NCBI GenBank assembly: GCA_020628895.1 | Contig: JAHDEM010000001.1 | Location: 117,700 to 181,699 of the forward strand | Source of the DNA: Candidatus Endobugula sp. | GTDB lineage: Bacteria; Pseudomonadota; Gammaproteobacteria; Pseudomonadales; Cellvibrionaceae | Length of the DNA stretch: 64,000 nucleotides | Reading direction: 5' to 3' | Shown: one piece after another, positions 19,254 to 26,893 of the stretch | Numbering within the stretch: position 1 is the first letter of the stretch | Layout: every line of letters begins with the position of its first letter | The notes under the pieces: model-generated | What the model was told of the DNA's origin: nothing | Database searches by the model: none | Seen by the model: the letters and a program-made list of their open reading frames with translations, nothing else | Position numbers and translations under genes: made by a program

Positions 19254-19311
19254 AGTCTTATAAATTATTTTGCTTAAACTATTCTCAATAAATGGTATTA
19301 AATTGCACTAT

Positions 19312-19356
19312 ACTATACATCCTACTACTATACACCTTACTACTACACATCTTATC
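19312..19356. repeat. Three 15-bp degenerate tandem repeats
   Basis: ACTATACATCCTACT, ACTATACACCTTACT and ACTACACATCTTATC stand head to tail with no spacer. They lie between the divergent kinase (start 19253) and binding-protein (start 19403) genes. Repeats of 15 bp do not keep a constant helical face, but phased operators or local DNA flexibility are possible. Confidence 0.6.
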
Positions 19357-19402
19357 GTTAATTACTACCTTGTAATGCATCCTTCTTAACCGAGAGTGTC
19401 AC

Positions 19403-20782
19403 ATGATTTTTTATAACAATAAAACATTATTAACTTTTATTTTGATGTTATGTGCAAGCATATTCAGTGCATTTTCTGTGGCCTCATCGGTTACTCCTAT
19501 CATTGAGGCAGTAAAAAGCCTTAATAATAGTAAGGCTTCTTTAGTCATACTTTACCCTGAAGGTTCTCTAGCCAATATAGAGCCTGTGGCAAAAATATTT
19601 ACCAAAAGAACAGGGGTAGATATCTCGTTTCTGCAGACAACCGTTGATGATATTAATACCAAGATGTTGTTGGGGGCTGCGCAGGGCATGTCTGATTATG
19701 ATATTGCTTTACCTGCAACATTTGGCATTCCTGATCTTGTGGAAGCAGGGGCTTTGTTAGATATTTCGCAGTATGCGGCAACCTATGAGCCGTTAGTGAA
19801 TTATTCTTCTTCGTTATATGACCTAGGAGATAGTTATAAAAGTAGGAAGTACGGCTATCAGACCGACGGCGATACATATGTGATGTTTTACAATAATCGT
19901 TGGTTGCAAGATACAGAGGAAAAACAACGCTTTGAACAGCAATTTGGTCGACCACTGTCATTACCTAGAACCTGGCAAGAGCTAGATGAAATGATGGCCT
20001 TTTTCCATCGCCCAGAAGAGGGAATGTATGGTGGTTGTATGTTTCGTATTCCTCGTTATATGGTGTGGGAGTGGTGGATACGTTTTCACGCATATGGCGC
20101 TTATCCGGTAGCCGATAATATGTCGCCTAATATTGCCAGCGAAGCAGGTGTGAATGCATTAACGGATATGATCGAATCAACGAAATATCAACATCCATCG
20201 GTGAATACCAATGGTTTGTTCGATAATTGGGCGGAGTATGCTAAAGGCCAGTGTTTTGCCAATATTGGTTGGGGTGGAACTCAAAAGTACTTGAACAGTG
20301 ACAAGTCATCAATCCGCGGAAATATTGCGCATGCTCCAACACCTCAAGTGTCTTATTTTAATTGGGGTTGGAATTATGTGGTATCTCGTCATTCAGCAAA
20401 CCCTGAGTTAGCGTATTTATTTACCTTATTTGCCACCATGCCAGAGATATCTATTCAAGCAGTGAGAGAAAATGGTTTTTTCGATCCTTATCGAGCAGAA
20501 CATTATAGTGATATTGGGATTGAACAAACTTACTCACGCTCCTTTTTACAGGCACACCAACAAACAATGAGACAGGCAATTCCTGATTTCTATCTTGAAG
20601 GTCAAGGACGGTATATTCAGGTATTACAAGAAGCCATTGTCTCTGCCTATGAAGGTTATGTGAGCCCTCAAGAAGCGCTAGATTACGCCGCTAGTCAATG
20701 GGAAAGTATTACTAATGATATTGGAAGAGAGAGCCAGATAGAACAATGGAGTCAACTTAAGGCTAAGTACCCAAATCATTAA
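19403..20782 (+). CDS. Family 1 extracellular solute-binding protein, orphan
   Basis: This 459-residue secreted protein has a signal peptide ending near FSAFSVASS. It has the two-lobed fold of sugar-type binding proteins: ILYPEGSLANIEPVAKIFTKRTG at the start of the mature part, YDIALPATFGIPDLVEAGALLDIS in the first lobe and FANIGWGG later. As with the PhnD-like protein, no ABC permease or ATPase is near. A kinase with a large periplasmic domain diverges from it. A sensory rather than transport role is therefore likely. The ligand is unknown; sequence class suggests an oligosaccharide or polyol. Confidence 0.85.
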   Translation: MIFYNNKTLLTFILMLCASIFSAFSVASSVTPIIEAVKSLNNSKASLVILYPEGSLANIEPVAKIFTKRTGVDISFLQTTVDDINTKMLLGAAQGMSDYDIALPATFGIPDLVEAGALLDISQYAATYEPLVNYSSSLYDLGDSYKSRKYGYQTDGDTYVMFYNNRWLQDTEEKQRFEQQFGRPLSLPRTWQELDEMMAFFHRPEEGMYGGCMFRIPRYMVWEWWIRFHAYGAYPVADNMSPNIASEAGVNALTDMIESTKYQHPSVNTNGLFDNWAEYAKGQCFANIGWGGTQKYLNSDKSSIRGNIAHAPTPQVSYFNWGWNYVVSRHSANPELAYLFTLFATMPEISIQAVRENGFFDPYRAEHYSDIGIEQTYSRSFLQAHQQTMRQAIPDFYLEGQGRYIQVLQEAIVSAYEGYVSPQEALDYAASQWESITNDIGRESQIEQWSQLKAKYPNH

Positions 20783-20793
20783 TTAACATAGAG

Positions 20794-22551
20794 TCAAACA
20801 ACATTAGATTGCTTTTTATCTGAAATGCTCGACAAATTAGGAAATTGTGAAATAAAGCTTAACCCGTTATCCTGTTCACTAACGGGTTTTGCCACGTGGA
20901 AGCCTTGAATTAAATCACAATCAGCATCCTTTGCGATTTGTAGCTGTTGTTCCGTGGTAACACCCTGTGCAACAACTTTTAGTTCTAGTGAATGACTTAA
21001 TGCTGCTATTGCTTTTATTATTTTACGATTACTCCTATTACTCTCTATATCGGCTAAAAAATGTTGATCGATCTTTACGCTGTTTAGAGGTAATGTACTA
21101 AGATGCGCCATTGAGCTATAGCCAGAACCAAAGTCACTGATGGCTATTCGAATACCTTCTTCTCCTATAGCAAGTAATCGTTCGTGACTGATGGTTGGGT
21201 GCTTCATTAATGTTGTTTCAGTTATTTCTAGCTCAATTTGCTGGGCTTTAACATTATAAGTCTGGAGCGACTCTTTAAGAGACGCTAACAGCAGTGGACT
21301 ATGGCACTGATCTACAGGAAGATTGAGGCATACATTTAAGTCAGGATGGCTATTTTTCCATTGGCTGAATTGAGCCAATGCTCTGTCTATAAACCAAACA
21401 TGGAAAGAGTCCATTAGCCCTAAACGCTTTAACATTTCTATCAAAGCATCATTAGTAATGGTTTCCTCTGTGAGGCGCCATTGTGCATATACGGTTAAGC
21501 TGTGCAGCTCTTTAGTATGAGCGTCTATGATTGGTTGGAAGATGAGTTCTAATTCGTTTTTTTCGATAGCTTTTGGTAATAAACTTTCTAGCTGATTCCG
21601 CTTTTGCCACAGTTGGCGTTGTGATGGTGTAAATTGGTAGTATTTAGCCTTTCCCGTTTTTTTGGCTTTATACATGGCTTCATCAGCTTGTCGCATTAAC
21701 TCCTGCATAGTCGTTGCAGTATCCGGATAATGTGCAATACCTATGGATAAGGATACCTGAAGCCGATGGGATTCTAGGGTTATGGGTTGGGATACTTTTT
21801 CTAGTATTTTAACGGCTGTTGATTGAGTATCTTGTGTATTAATATGTGTCAGCAAAATAGCAAACTCATCTCCCCCTAAACGGCAGGGACTATCACTTGT
21901 ACGACAACTATTTTTAATGCGTTTACCCACTTCTCTGAGCAGGGAATCACCCGCCTCATGTCCGTATTGATCATTAATGTGTTTGAAATTATCAACATCA
22001 ATATACAACAATGAACAACTGTGTTGATAACGCTCACATTGACCAATAGCGGTTTTAACTCTGTCCATAAATAGGCTGCGATTAAGTAAACCAGTTAGAT
22101 TATCGTAATGTGCCAGGTATCTTAATCGGGACTGCAATTCACAGGTATAAATAGCACTTGAGATACTTTGGCTTAAAGTATCAGGTGTTAAATCGCCCTT
22201 TATGAGGTAGTCATGAGCACCATTACGCATAACATCAGCAGCTAAACGTTCATCACCGACACCTGTCATCATAATAATGGCTGCAGTATTACCATGAGCC
22301 CGAGTTGCTGCTTTAAGAAAGTCCATACCACTATTAGTTGGCAGATTGTAATCCACCAAACAACAAGTAAAACTTATTGTATTAAACAGATCTAACGCTT
22401 GCTCATAAGAGTCTGCGGTAACCACCTCAAAACGGGAGGCAAGACTGCTATTGAGAATATTTGACTCACATAGGGCTAGGTCGGAATAATTGTCATCAAC
22501 AATCAATAATTTTTCTTTTTGTTGTTCTTGTTTTTCTATTAAGCTTTCCAC
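20794..22551 (-). CDS. Receiver-GGDEF-degenerate EAL response regulator
   Basis: This is a 585-residue three-domain regulator. The receiver has Asp67 (CCLVDYNLP) and Lys118 (YLIKGD). The diguanylate cyclase domain has an intact RLGGDEF at 224-230 and should make cyclic-di-GMP. The EAL domain is decayed: the EAL motif reads TVYAQWRL, the catalytic DDFGTG reads SDFGSG, and the AEGVE motif reads AQGVT. Phosphodiesterase activity is therefore unlikely, although nucleotide binding may remain. It is convergent with the solute-binding gene. The partner kinase is not certain. Confidence 0.93.
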   Translation of the reverse strand: MESLIEKQEQQKEKLLIVDDNYSDLALCESNILNSSLASRFEVVTADSYEQALDLFNTISFTCCLVDYNLPTNSGMDFLKAATRAHGNTAAIIMMTGVGDERLAADVMRNGAHDYLIKGDLTPDTLSQSISSAIYTCELQSRLRYLAHYDNLTGLLNRSLFMDRVKTAIGQCERYQHSCSLLYIDVDNFKHINDQYGHEAGDSLLREVGKRIKNSCRTSDSPCRLGGDEFAILLTHINTQDTQSTAVKILEKVSQPITLESHRLQVSLSIGIAHYPDTATTMQELMRQADEAMYKAKKTGKAKYYQFTPSQRQLWQKRNQLESLLPKAIEKNELELIFQPIIDAHTKELHSLTVYAQWRLTEETITNDALIEMLKRLGLMDSFHVWFIDRALAQFSQWKNSHPDLNVCLNLPVDQCHSPLLLASLKESLQTYNVKAQQIELEITETTLMKHPTISHERLLAIGEEGIRIAISDFGSGYSSMAHLSTLPLNSVKIDQHFLADIESNRSNRKIIKAIAALSHSLELKVVAQGVTTEQQLQIAKDADCDLIQGFHVAKPVSEQDNGLSFISQFPNLSSISDKKQSNVV

Positions 22552-22748
22552 ATAAATAGTCTCAAAATAGCCAGATTAATGTTATTTAATGAGTATAGCT
22601 TAAGCTCAAAAAAATATGCCTTAATAGCGAATTAGTGCGCCATATTATAGGGATCAGAACAACTAGGAGTCATAAGCTTTATACGAGAATGTTTTAAAAA
22701 TAGACTAAGCATTGTGTAGTGGTGATAGATAAGCTCGGTATTAAGTAC

Positions 22749-22778
22749 TAAGGTTAGCTTTTTCGAGAGCTAACCTTA
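22749..22778 (-). terminator. Stem-loop just after the receiver remnant
   Basis: TAAGGTTAGCT and AGCTAACCTTA form a perfect 11-bp stem with an 8-nt loop. It lies 7 bp beyond the stop codon of the minus-strand receiver remnant, so it was probably that gene's terminator. The T run is poor, and it could act in both directions. Confidence 0.5.
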
Positions 22779-22784
22779 TTAACA

Positions 22785-22936
22785 TTAAATATCTTGTTTC
22801 TCGCTAACTACCTGAATAACTTCGTTGATTTGATTGTCTATTTGTTTGCGTCGAATCGTATAACGAATGCTTTTTGATAGCAGCTGAGGTGTGATATGTT
22901 CTTTATTAATGAGATCCAGCACACCATGAGTTAGAT
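22785..22936 (-). pseudogene. Remnant of a receiver-domain C-terminus
   Basis: On the minus strand an open frame reads SYLTHGVLDLI, then NKEHITPQLLSKSIRYTIRR, and ends in EKQDI-stop at 22785. This resembles the last helix region of receivers of the DYLxKG...LTPxLLxxSIRYAI type, as in the complete regulator upstream. A TAG at about 22945 blocks the frame, and no N-terminal receiver sequence with the phosphoacceptor precedes it. It directly abuts the linker of the plus-strand EAL fragment, so it looks like a truncated regulator left by rearrangement. The assignment rests on a short match and is moderate. Confidence 0.55.
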
Positions 22937-23761
22937 AAGAAGGCTAAAGATCGAGTCCGTTTGATCAATCAGTTACGTTGCGCCTTACAGGAGCAGCAGT
23001 TTTTATTGCTCTATCAGCCTCAAGCGCATGTGCAAAACAGCCGGTTAATTGGCTTTGAAGCTTTATTGCGATTTATTGATGACAAAGGTACAACAATCTA
23101 TCCAGAAGAATTTATTCCCATCTTAGAAGAAACCAGTATGATTATTGAGGTGGGGAAGTGGGTATTAGAAAAAGCTTGCCAGCAACTGCATCAATGGCAT
23201 ATTGATAGAATTTTTCCAGAGAATGGTTTTTTATCAATTAATGTATCACCTAAACAATTATTAGATAAATCATTTATTTCTTTAATTATCAATACCTGTA
23301 ATAAATATCAAATTAATCCACAGCAATTGGTGATTGAAGTCACAGAAAATGTGCTCATTGATAAGCCTGAAAAAGTACTTAATGCGATGGAATCACTAAA
23401 AAGTATAGGAGTTAAGCTGTCACTTGATGACTTTGGCACTGGTTACTCATCGTTGAGCTACTTGCAGCGTTATCCTTTTGATCATTTAAAAATAGACAAG
23501 TCGTTTGTTTCTCAAATTATAGAAGATAAAAATGGCGAGAAAATTACAAGATCTATTATTGCTTTGGCAGAATCTTTAGGATTGCAAGTAACAGCAGAGG
23601 GAGTGACTGAGCCAAGGGCATTAGACATCATCAAAGAATACGGCGCTAACTATTATCAGGGATATTTATTGAGTGAGCCGCTTTCGATTAATAAAGCTTC
23701 TGAATTACTAAAGTATCAGATAGGACCCGATGAAAGTAATAGCGGAGTGACTATACTATAA
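22913..23761 (+). CDS. Headless EAL phosphodiesterase domain, probably truncated
   Basis: The frame is open from 22913, but the first usable start is TTG 22961 without a good ribosome-binding site. The N-terminal stretch HHELDKKAKDRVRLINQLRC is the linker that usually joins GGDEF or receiver to EAL. The domain itself is complete: GFEALLRF, NVSPKQL, EVTENVLI, LDDFGTGYSSL, LKIDKSF, AEGVTEP and QGYLLSEPL. All catalytic residues for cyclic-di-GMP cleavage are present. Either it is expressed as a stand-alone EAL protein from the weak start, or it is the 3' end of a lost multidomain gene. It lies close to the H-NOX locus, where an EAL regulator would be expected. Confidence 0.7.
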   Translation, partial: DPAHHELDKKAKDRVRLINQLRCALQEQQFLLLYQPQAHVQNSRLIGFEALLRFIDDKGTTIYPEEFIPILEETSMIIEVGKWVLEKACQQLHQWHIDRIFPENGFLSINVSPKQLLDKSFISLIINTCNKYQINPQQLVIEVTENVLIDKPEKVLNAMESLKSIGVKLSLDDFGTGYSSLSYLQRYPFDHLKIDKSFVSQIIEDKNGEKITRSIIALAESLGLQVTAEGVTEPRALDIIKEYGANYYQGYLLSEPLSINKASELLKYQIGPDESNSGVTIL

Positions 23762-23802
23762 ATATAATTTGGCTTTAGAGCCCATTAAATTAACAGTAAC
23801 TA

Positions 23803-24777
23803 CTAAAGTGGATTAATGATGGGCAGTGTGATGGTAAAACAAGTCCCTTTACCCACCTCAGTTTCAAGCTCTATAGAACCATTGTGTTGTTTGATAATCC
23901 CAGCAGAGATAGATAAACCTAGACCTGTACCTACACCGACTTCTTTAGTGGTAAAGAAGGGGGCAAAAATTTTATCTCTTTTTTCTTCGGGTATACCACT
24001 ACCATTATCTTCTATTATAATCCTAATTGTATTGTCTACTTGCTGGGTTTGGATACGAATTTCGCCAAACTCTTCGATCGCTTGGCTGGCATTAACTAAC
24101 ATGTTGAGAATAACTTGGCTAAGCCCGCCCGGATATCCCATGGTTTTTGGCACATCTTGTATATCTTGAATTAGTTCGGCTTTATATTTGATTTCATTTG
24201 CGACGAGTTTTATGGTGTTGTCAATACAAGCATTAACATCTAATTCTTCTTTTTCGTCACTGTCTACTCGCGAAAATATTTTAAGTCCACTAACAATCTT
24301 GGTGATTCGTTCGGTACCGTCAATAGATTCGTTGATTAAATTAGGAATATCTTCAGTCAAAAACTCCAAATCATAAGAGGCTTCGACTTCGTTAATCTTA
24401 GCAATCAACTGTTTAATCGATTGACTGTCTTCTTCTGGAAGGTTATCTATGCTAGCTAGTTGGGACAAAAGACGGTGATAATTGTCAATAATTTGAAAAA
24501 TATCTTCACTGTATTGCTTTAATGACGACAAGTTACTTTTAACATAACCTGCTGGATTGTTTATCTCATGAGCAATACCGGCAGATAATTGACCAATGGA
24601 TGCTAGCTTCTCTTGATGAAGCATTTGTGATTTTTGGTCTTTTAGTTTTTCGTAGGTCTTTTTAAGCGCCTCATTAGAGTCGTATAATTCTCTAGAGATG
24701 TTTTCTAGTAAGTTTTCTGCCCGTTCACGTGCAACTTTTTGTCTTTCGTAAGCGGCTTTATACTTATCATCACTCAT
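23803..24777 (-). CDS. H-NOX-associated soluble histidine kinase (HnoK-like)
   Basis: This 324-residue kinase has no membrane segment. An N-terminal coiled coil (AYERQKVARERAENLLEN, to about residue 58) leads into the H-box SIGQLSAGIAHEINNPAGY with His70. The ATPase lobe has NMLVNASQAIEE, DNGSGIP, FFTTK and GTGLGLSIS and looks active. The H-NOX gene ends 37 bp after its start on the same strand (H-NOX is upstream), the arrangement of NO-controlled H-NOX/HnoK pairs in Shewanella and Vibrio. Inference: NO binding to H-NOX alters autophosphorylation, with phosphate passed to the nearby regulators. Confidence 0.92.
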   Translation of the reverse strand: MSDDKYKAAYERQKVARERAENLLENISRELYDSNEALKKTYEKLKDQKSQMLHQEKLASIGQLSAGIAHEINNPAGYVKSNLSSLKQYSEDIFQIIDNYHRLLSQLASIDNLPEEDSQSIKQLIAKINEVEASYDLEFLTEDIPNLINESIDGTERITKIVSGLKIFSRVDSDEKEELDVNACIDNTIKLVANEIKYKAELIQDIQDVPKTMGYPGGLSQVILNMLVNASQAIEEFGEIRIQTQQVDNTIRIIIEDNGSGIPEEKRDKIFAPFFTTKEVGVGTGLGLSISAGIIKQHNGSIELETEVGKGTCFTITLPIINPL

Positions 24778-24814
24778 ATTGGTCTGCTACTTTTATATAG
24801 GATAACGGAGGATG

Positions 24815-25357
24815 CTAGTGGATCGCAATTTGTAGAAGACAATGGTCGTCCCCACGATGCATACATTGTGGATGTTCAAGTGAATACTCCACCTGGTAAT
24901 GTTTTGCTGCACCCCGTATTAACCCTTCGGCTAAAAAACAAAGCTTGCGAGGAGAGGTATATATGACATTAAGATTTTTATCGTCGACTCTTTCACACTC
25001 TAATTTAGGCAAATTAGGGTTTTCATAAAGTTTTCTGACTTCTTTGTGAATCACTCCATCAATACTTTCGATAAAGCTAAAAAAATCTGCCTTTTGTTCG
25101 GTAAAGATAGGGTATTTTTTGTTAAGTATGCCAAATAAATATTCACCAAAACTTTCTACGAGAGTAGGTACGGGGACGTTTACGGTTTCAGATAGTGCGC
25201 CAACTAAATTAAAAAGTTCACTATCAGGATACTCTTCTATGGAGGTATATATACCTTCTGTCTCGGGCATCACTTGTGCTAGTATTTTTTCCCATACATC
25301 AATGCCAACTTGATCTTCAACCATTTGGTTAAAGGCAATAAATACGACACCTTTCAT
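24815..25357 (-). CDS. H-NOX heme nitric-oxide sensor protein
   Basis: This 180-residue stand-alone H-NOX domain opens with MKGVVFIAFNQMVEDQVG, the family signature. The heme ligand is His104 in DGVIHKEV. The heme-propionate-binding YxSxR motif is Tyr133-Ser135-Arg137 (YTSPR). Cys140, His162, Cys165 and Cys173 match the zinc site described in Shewanella H-NOX. All key residues are intact. There is no methyl-accepting or cyclase domain, so signal goes to the kinase encoded directly downstream. Such proteins bind NO tightly; O2 binding needs a distal Tyr that I cannot confirm from sequence alone. Confidence 0.96.
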   Translation of the reverse strand: MKGVVFIAFNQMVEDQVGIDVWEKILAQVMPETEGIYTSIEEYPDSELFNLVGALSETVNVPVPTLVESFGEYLFGILNKKYPIFTEQKADFFSFIESIDGVIHKEVRKLYENPNLPKLECERVDDKNLNVIYTSPRKLCFLAEGLIRGAAKHYQVEYSLEHPQCMHRGDDHCLLQIAIH

Positions 25358-25523
25358 AAGCCACCTGCCTGTTCATCTAAATATATAGAGTAACGCCAAA
25401 GTGTAATAAGAATAGACGGTTATTGAGTAAGCTTCAAATCTAAGTAGATAATTATTGCAATCATATAGCATTTAATTATTAGAAAAATATTGTGCAGCAA
25501 TTTATTTATAACTTATAAATTAA

Positions 25524-25558
25524 ATGCATATAAATAATTAAAGACTACGTATATGCAT
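25524..25558. promoter_or_regulatory. Inverted repeat between H-NOX and the divergent regulator
   Basis: ATGCATATA (25524-25532) and TATATGCAT (25550-25558) are perfect 9-bp arms with 17 bp between. The repeat lies in the 291-bp AT-rich gap shared by the divergent H-NOX and response-regulator genes. It could be an operator serving both, but AT-rich gaps yield such repeats by chance. Confidence 0.35.
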
Positions 25559-25660
25559 TAATTACTCATATTCACTATTTTCTAGTGTAAATAATTATTG
25601 GATAAACAGTATTAAGCACGTTATAAAAACAATACATACGTAATAGATATGGTGACACAT

Positions 25661-26809
25661 ATGAATCCTGCAATTTTACTTGTTGACGATGAACCCTCTA
25701 TTTGCTCGGCACTCTATCGAACATTTCGGAAAAATCAATTTACAGTGTATGAGGCAAACAGTGCCAAACAAGCGCTAAAAATTTTGGAAAATCAGAAAGT
25801 GGATGTGGTATTGTCAGACCAAAAAATGCCAGAGATGACAGGGACAGAATTGCTCACTATTGTAAAAAATAGCTATCCAAAAGTAGGGCGTATTATATTA
25901 TCTGGTCATAGTGATATGGATGATTTAGTCGATGCCATTAATGAAGCCAGTATCTCCCAGTTTCTACCCAAACCATGGGATGAGAAAAAACTTATCGATG
26001 TAGTTAATACAGTGATAACACCAAGGACATTGGATCAAAAGGCGAAGATTATTCCATTTGCTTTACCCAATGACTCTTCTGTTTCTAGTAAACGGGATGT
26101 TTTCTCTAAAAGTACTTTTGAGTATATACCTCAAAATTTTACAACGCATCATGATCGGCCAATAGACATTGCCAGTGCCATTAGTAACAATGCGTTAGTT
26201 TTTAGTGAGCAAAGCTATTTAACTAAAGAAAACATCAATAAGACATTAAGCTATTTAACACTTCAGTGGCCTGACTTTCCCCGTCTTCACCATGAAGGAG
26301 TGATTAATATTGCCCAACAGACAGGTTATTTACCAGAATTATTTGCTTGGTATGTAGAGAATATCCACCGTAGCCTAGATCAGTATAATTACGATGATAA
26401 ACGGGTGGTTATTGATCTCTTTTTTAGTGATTTTTTACAATCAGATTCACTTATGCAACCGGTAAATTCACTGCTGGAAAAGCATGATAATATTATTTTT
26501 CGTGTCCCTTTTGATATTTTACGCCACCCAGAATTTCCAACATTTTTATTTAGTCTTTACCAACAAAACGGCCATTTACTACTAAATTTAGAAAAGCGGG
26601 TGATTGATTTAAGTGAATTGGTATCTACTCCTGTTCAATATATCGAGATGGATAACCGATTAACGACGATCAATAACCATTTGCTTACGGAAAAACGCCT
26701 AGAAATGCTAGAAGATGCGCAAAGGTTCCATATTAAAACTATACTATTAAAAGCCCAGCAGCAGGTGCAGTATAACTATGCGCGTAGTATGGGGTTTGAC
26801 TTTTTCTAG
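25661..26809 (+). CDS. Response regulator with fossil EAL-like output domain
   Basis: The start at 25661 is chosen because GGTGA precedes it; ATG 25649 would add four residues. The receiver is complete, with Asp57 and Lys108 of the longer form (VVLSDQKMP, QFLPKPWDE). The last 200 residues follow the order and spacing of an EAL domain. LTLQWPDF stands where EALLRW should be, NIAQQTGYL for the AExxG helix, VIDLFFSDF for the NLS strand, LLLNLEKR for DDFG, and YIEMDN for KID. Every catalytic residue is missing, and the C-terminal QGY block is cut off. Phosphodiesterase activity is excluded; an interaction or ligand-binding role is likely. It diverges from H-NOX. Confidence 0.82.
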   Translation: MNPAILLVDDEPSICSALYRTFRKNQFTVYEANSAKQALKILENQKVDVVLSDQKMPEMTGTELLTIVKNSYPKVGRIILSGHSDMDDLVDAINEASISQFLPKPWDEKKLIDVVNTVITPRTLDQKAKIIPFALPNDSSVSSKRDVFSKSTFEYIPQNFTTHHDRPIDIASAISNNALVFSEQSYLTKENINKTLSYLTLQWPDFPRLHHEGVINIAQQTGYLPELFAWYVENIHRSLDQYNYDDKRVVIDLFFSDFLQSDSLMQPVNSLLEKHDNIIFRVPFDILRHPEFPTFLFSLYQQNGHLLLNLEKRVIDLSELVSTPVQYIEMDNRLTTINNHLLTEKRLEMLEDAQRFHIKTILLKAQQQVQYNYARSMGFDFF

Positions 26810-26893
26810 TATATAAAATTTACAATCTAATGAACTTATCTAACTCGTTGATTGTATTGCACTTTGATATGGGCAAATAAATAGGAGCGACAG

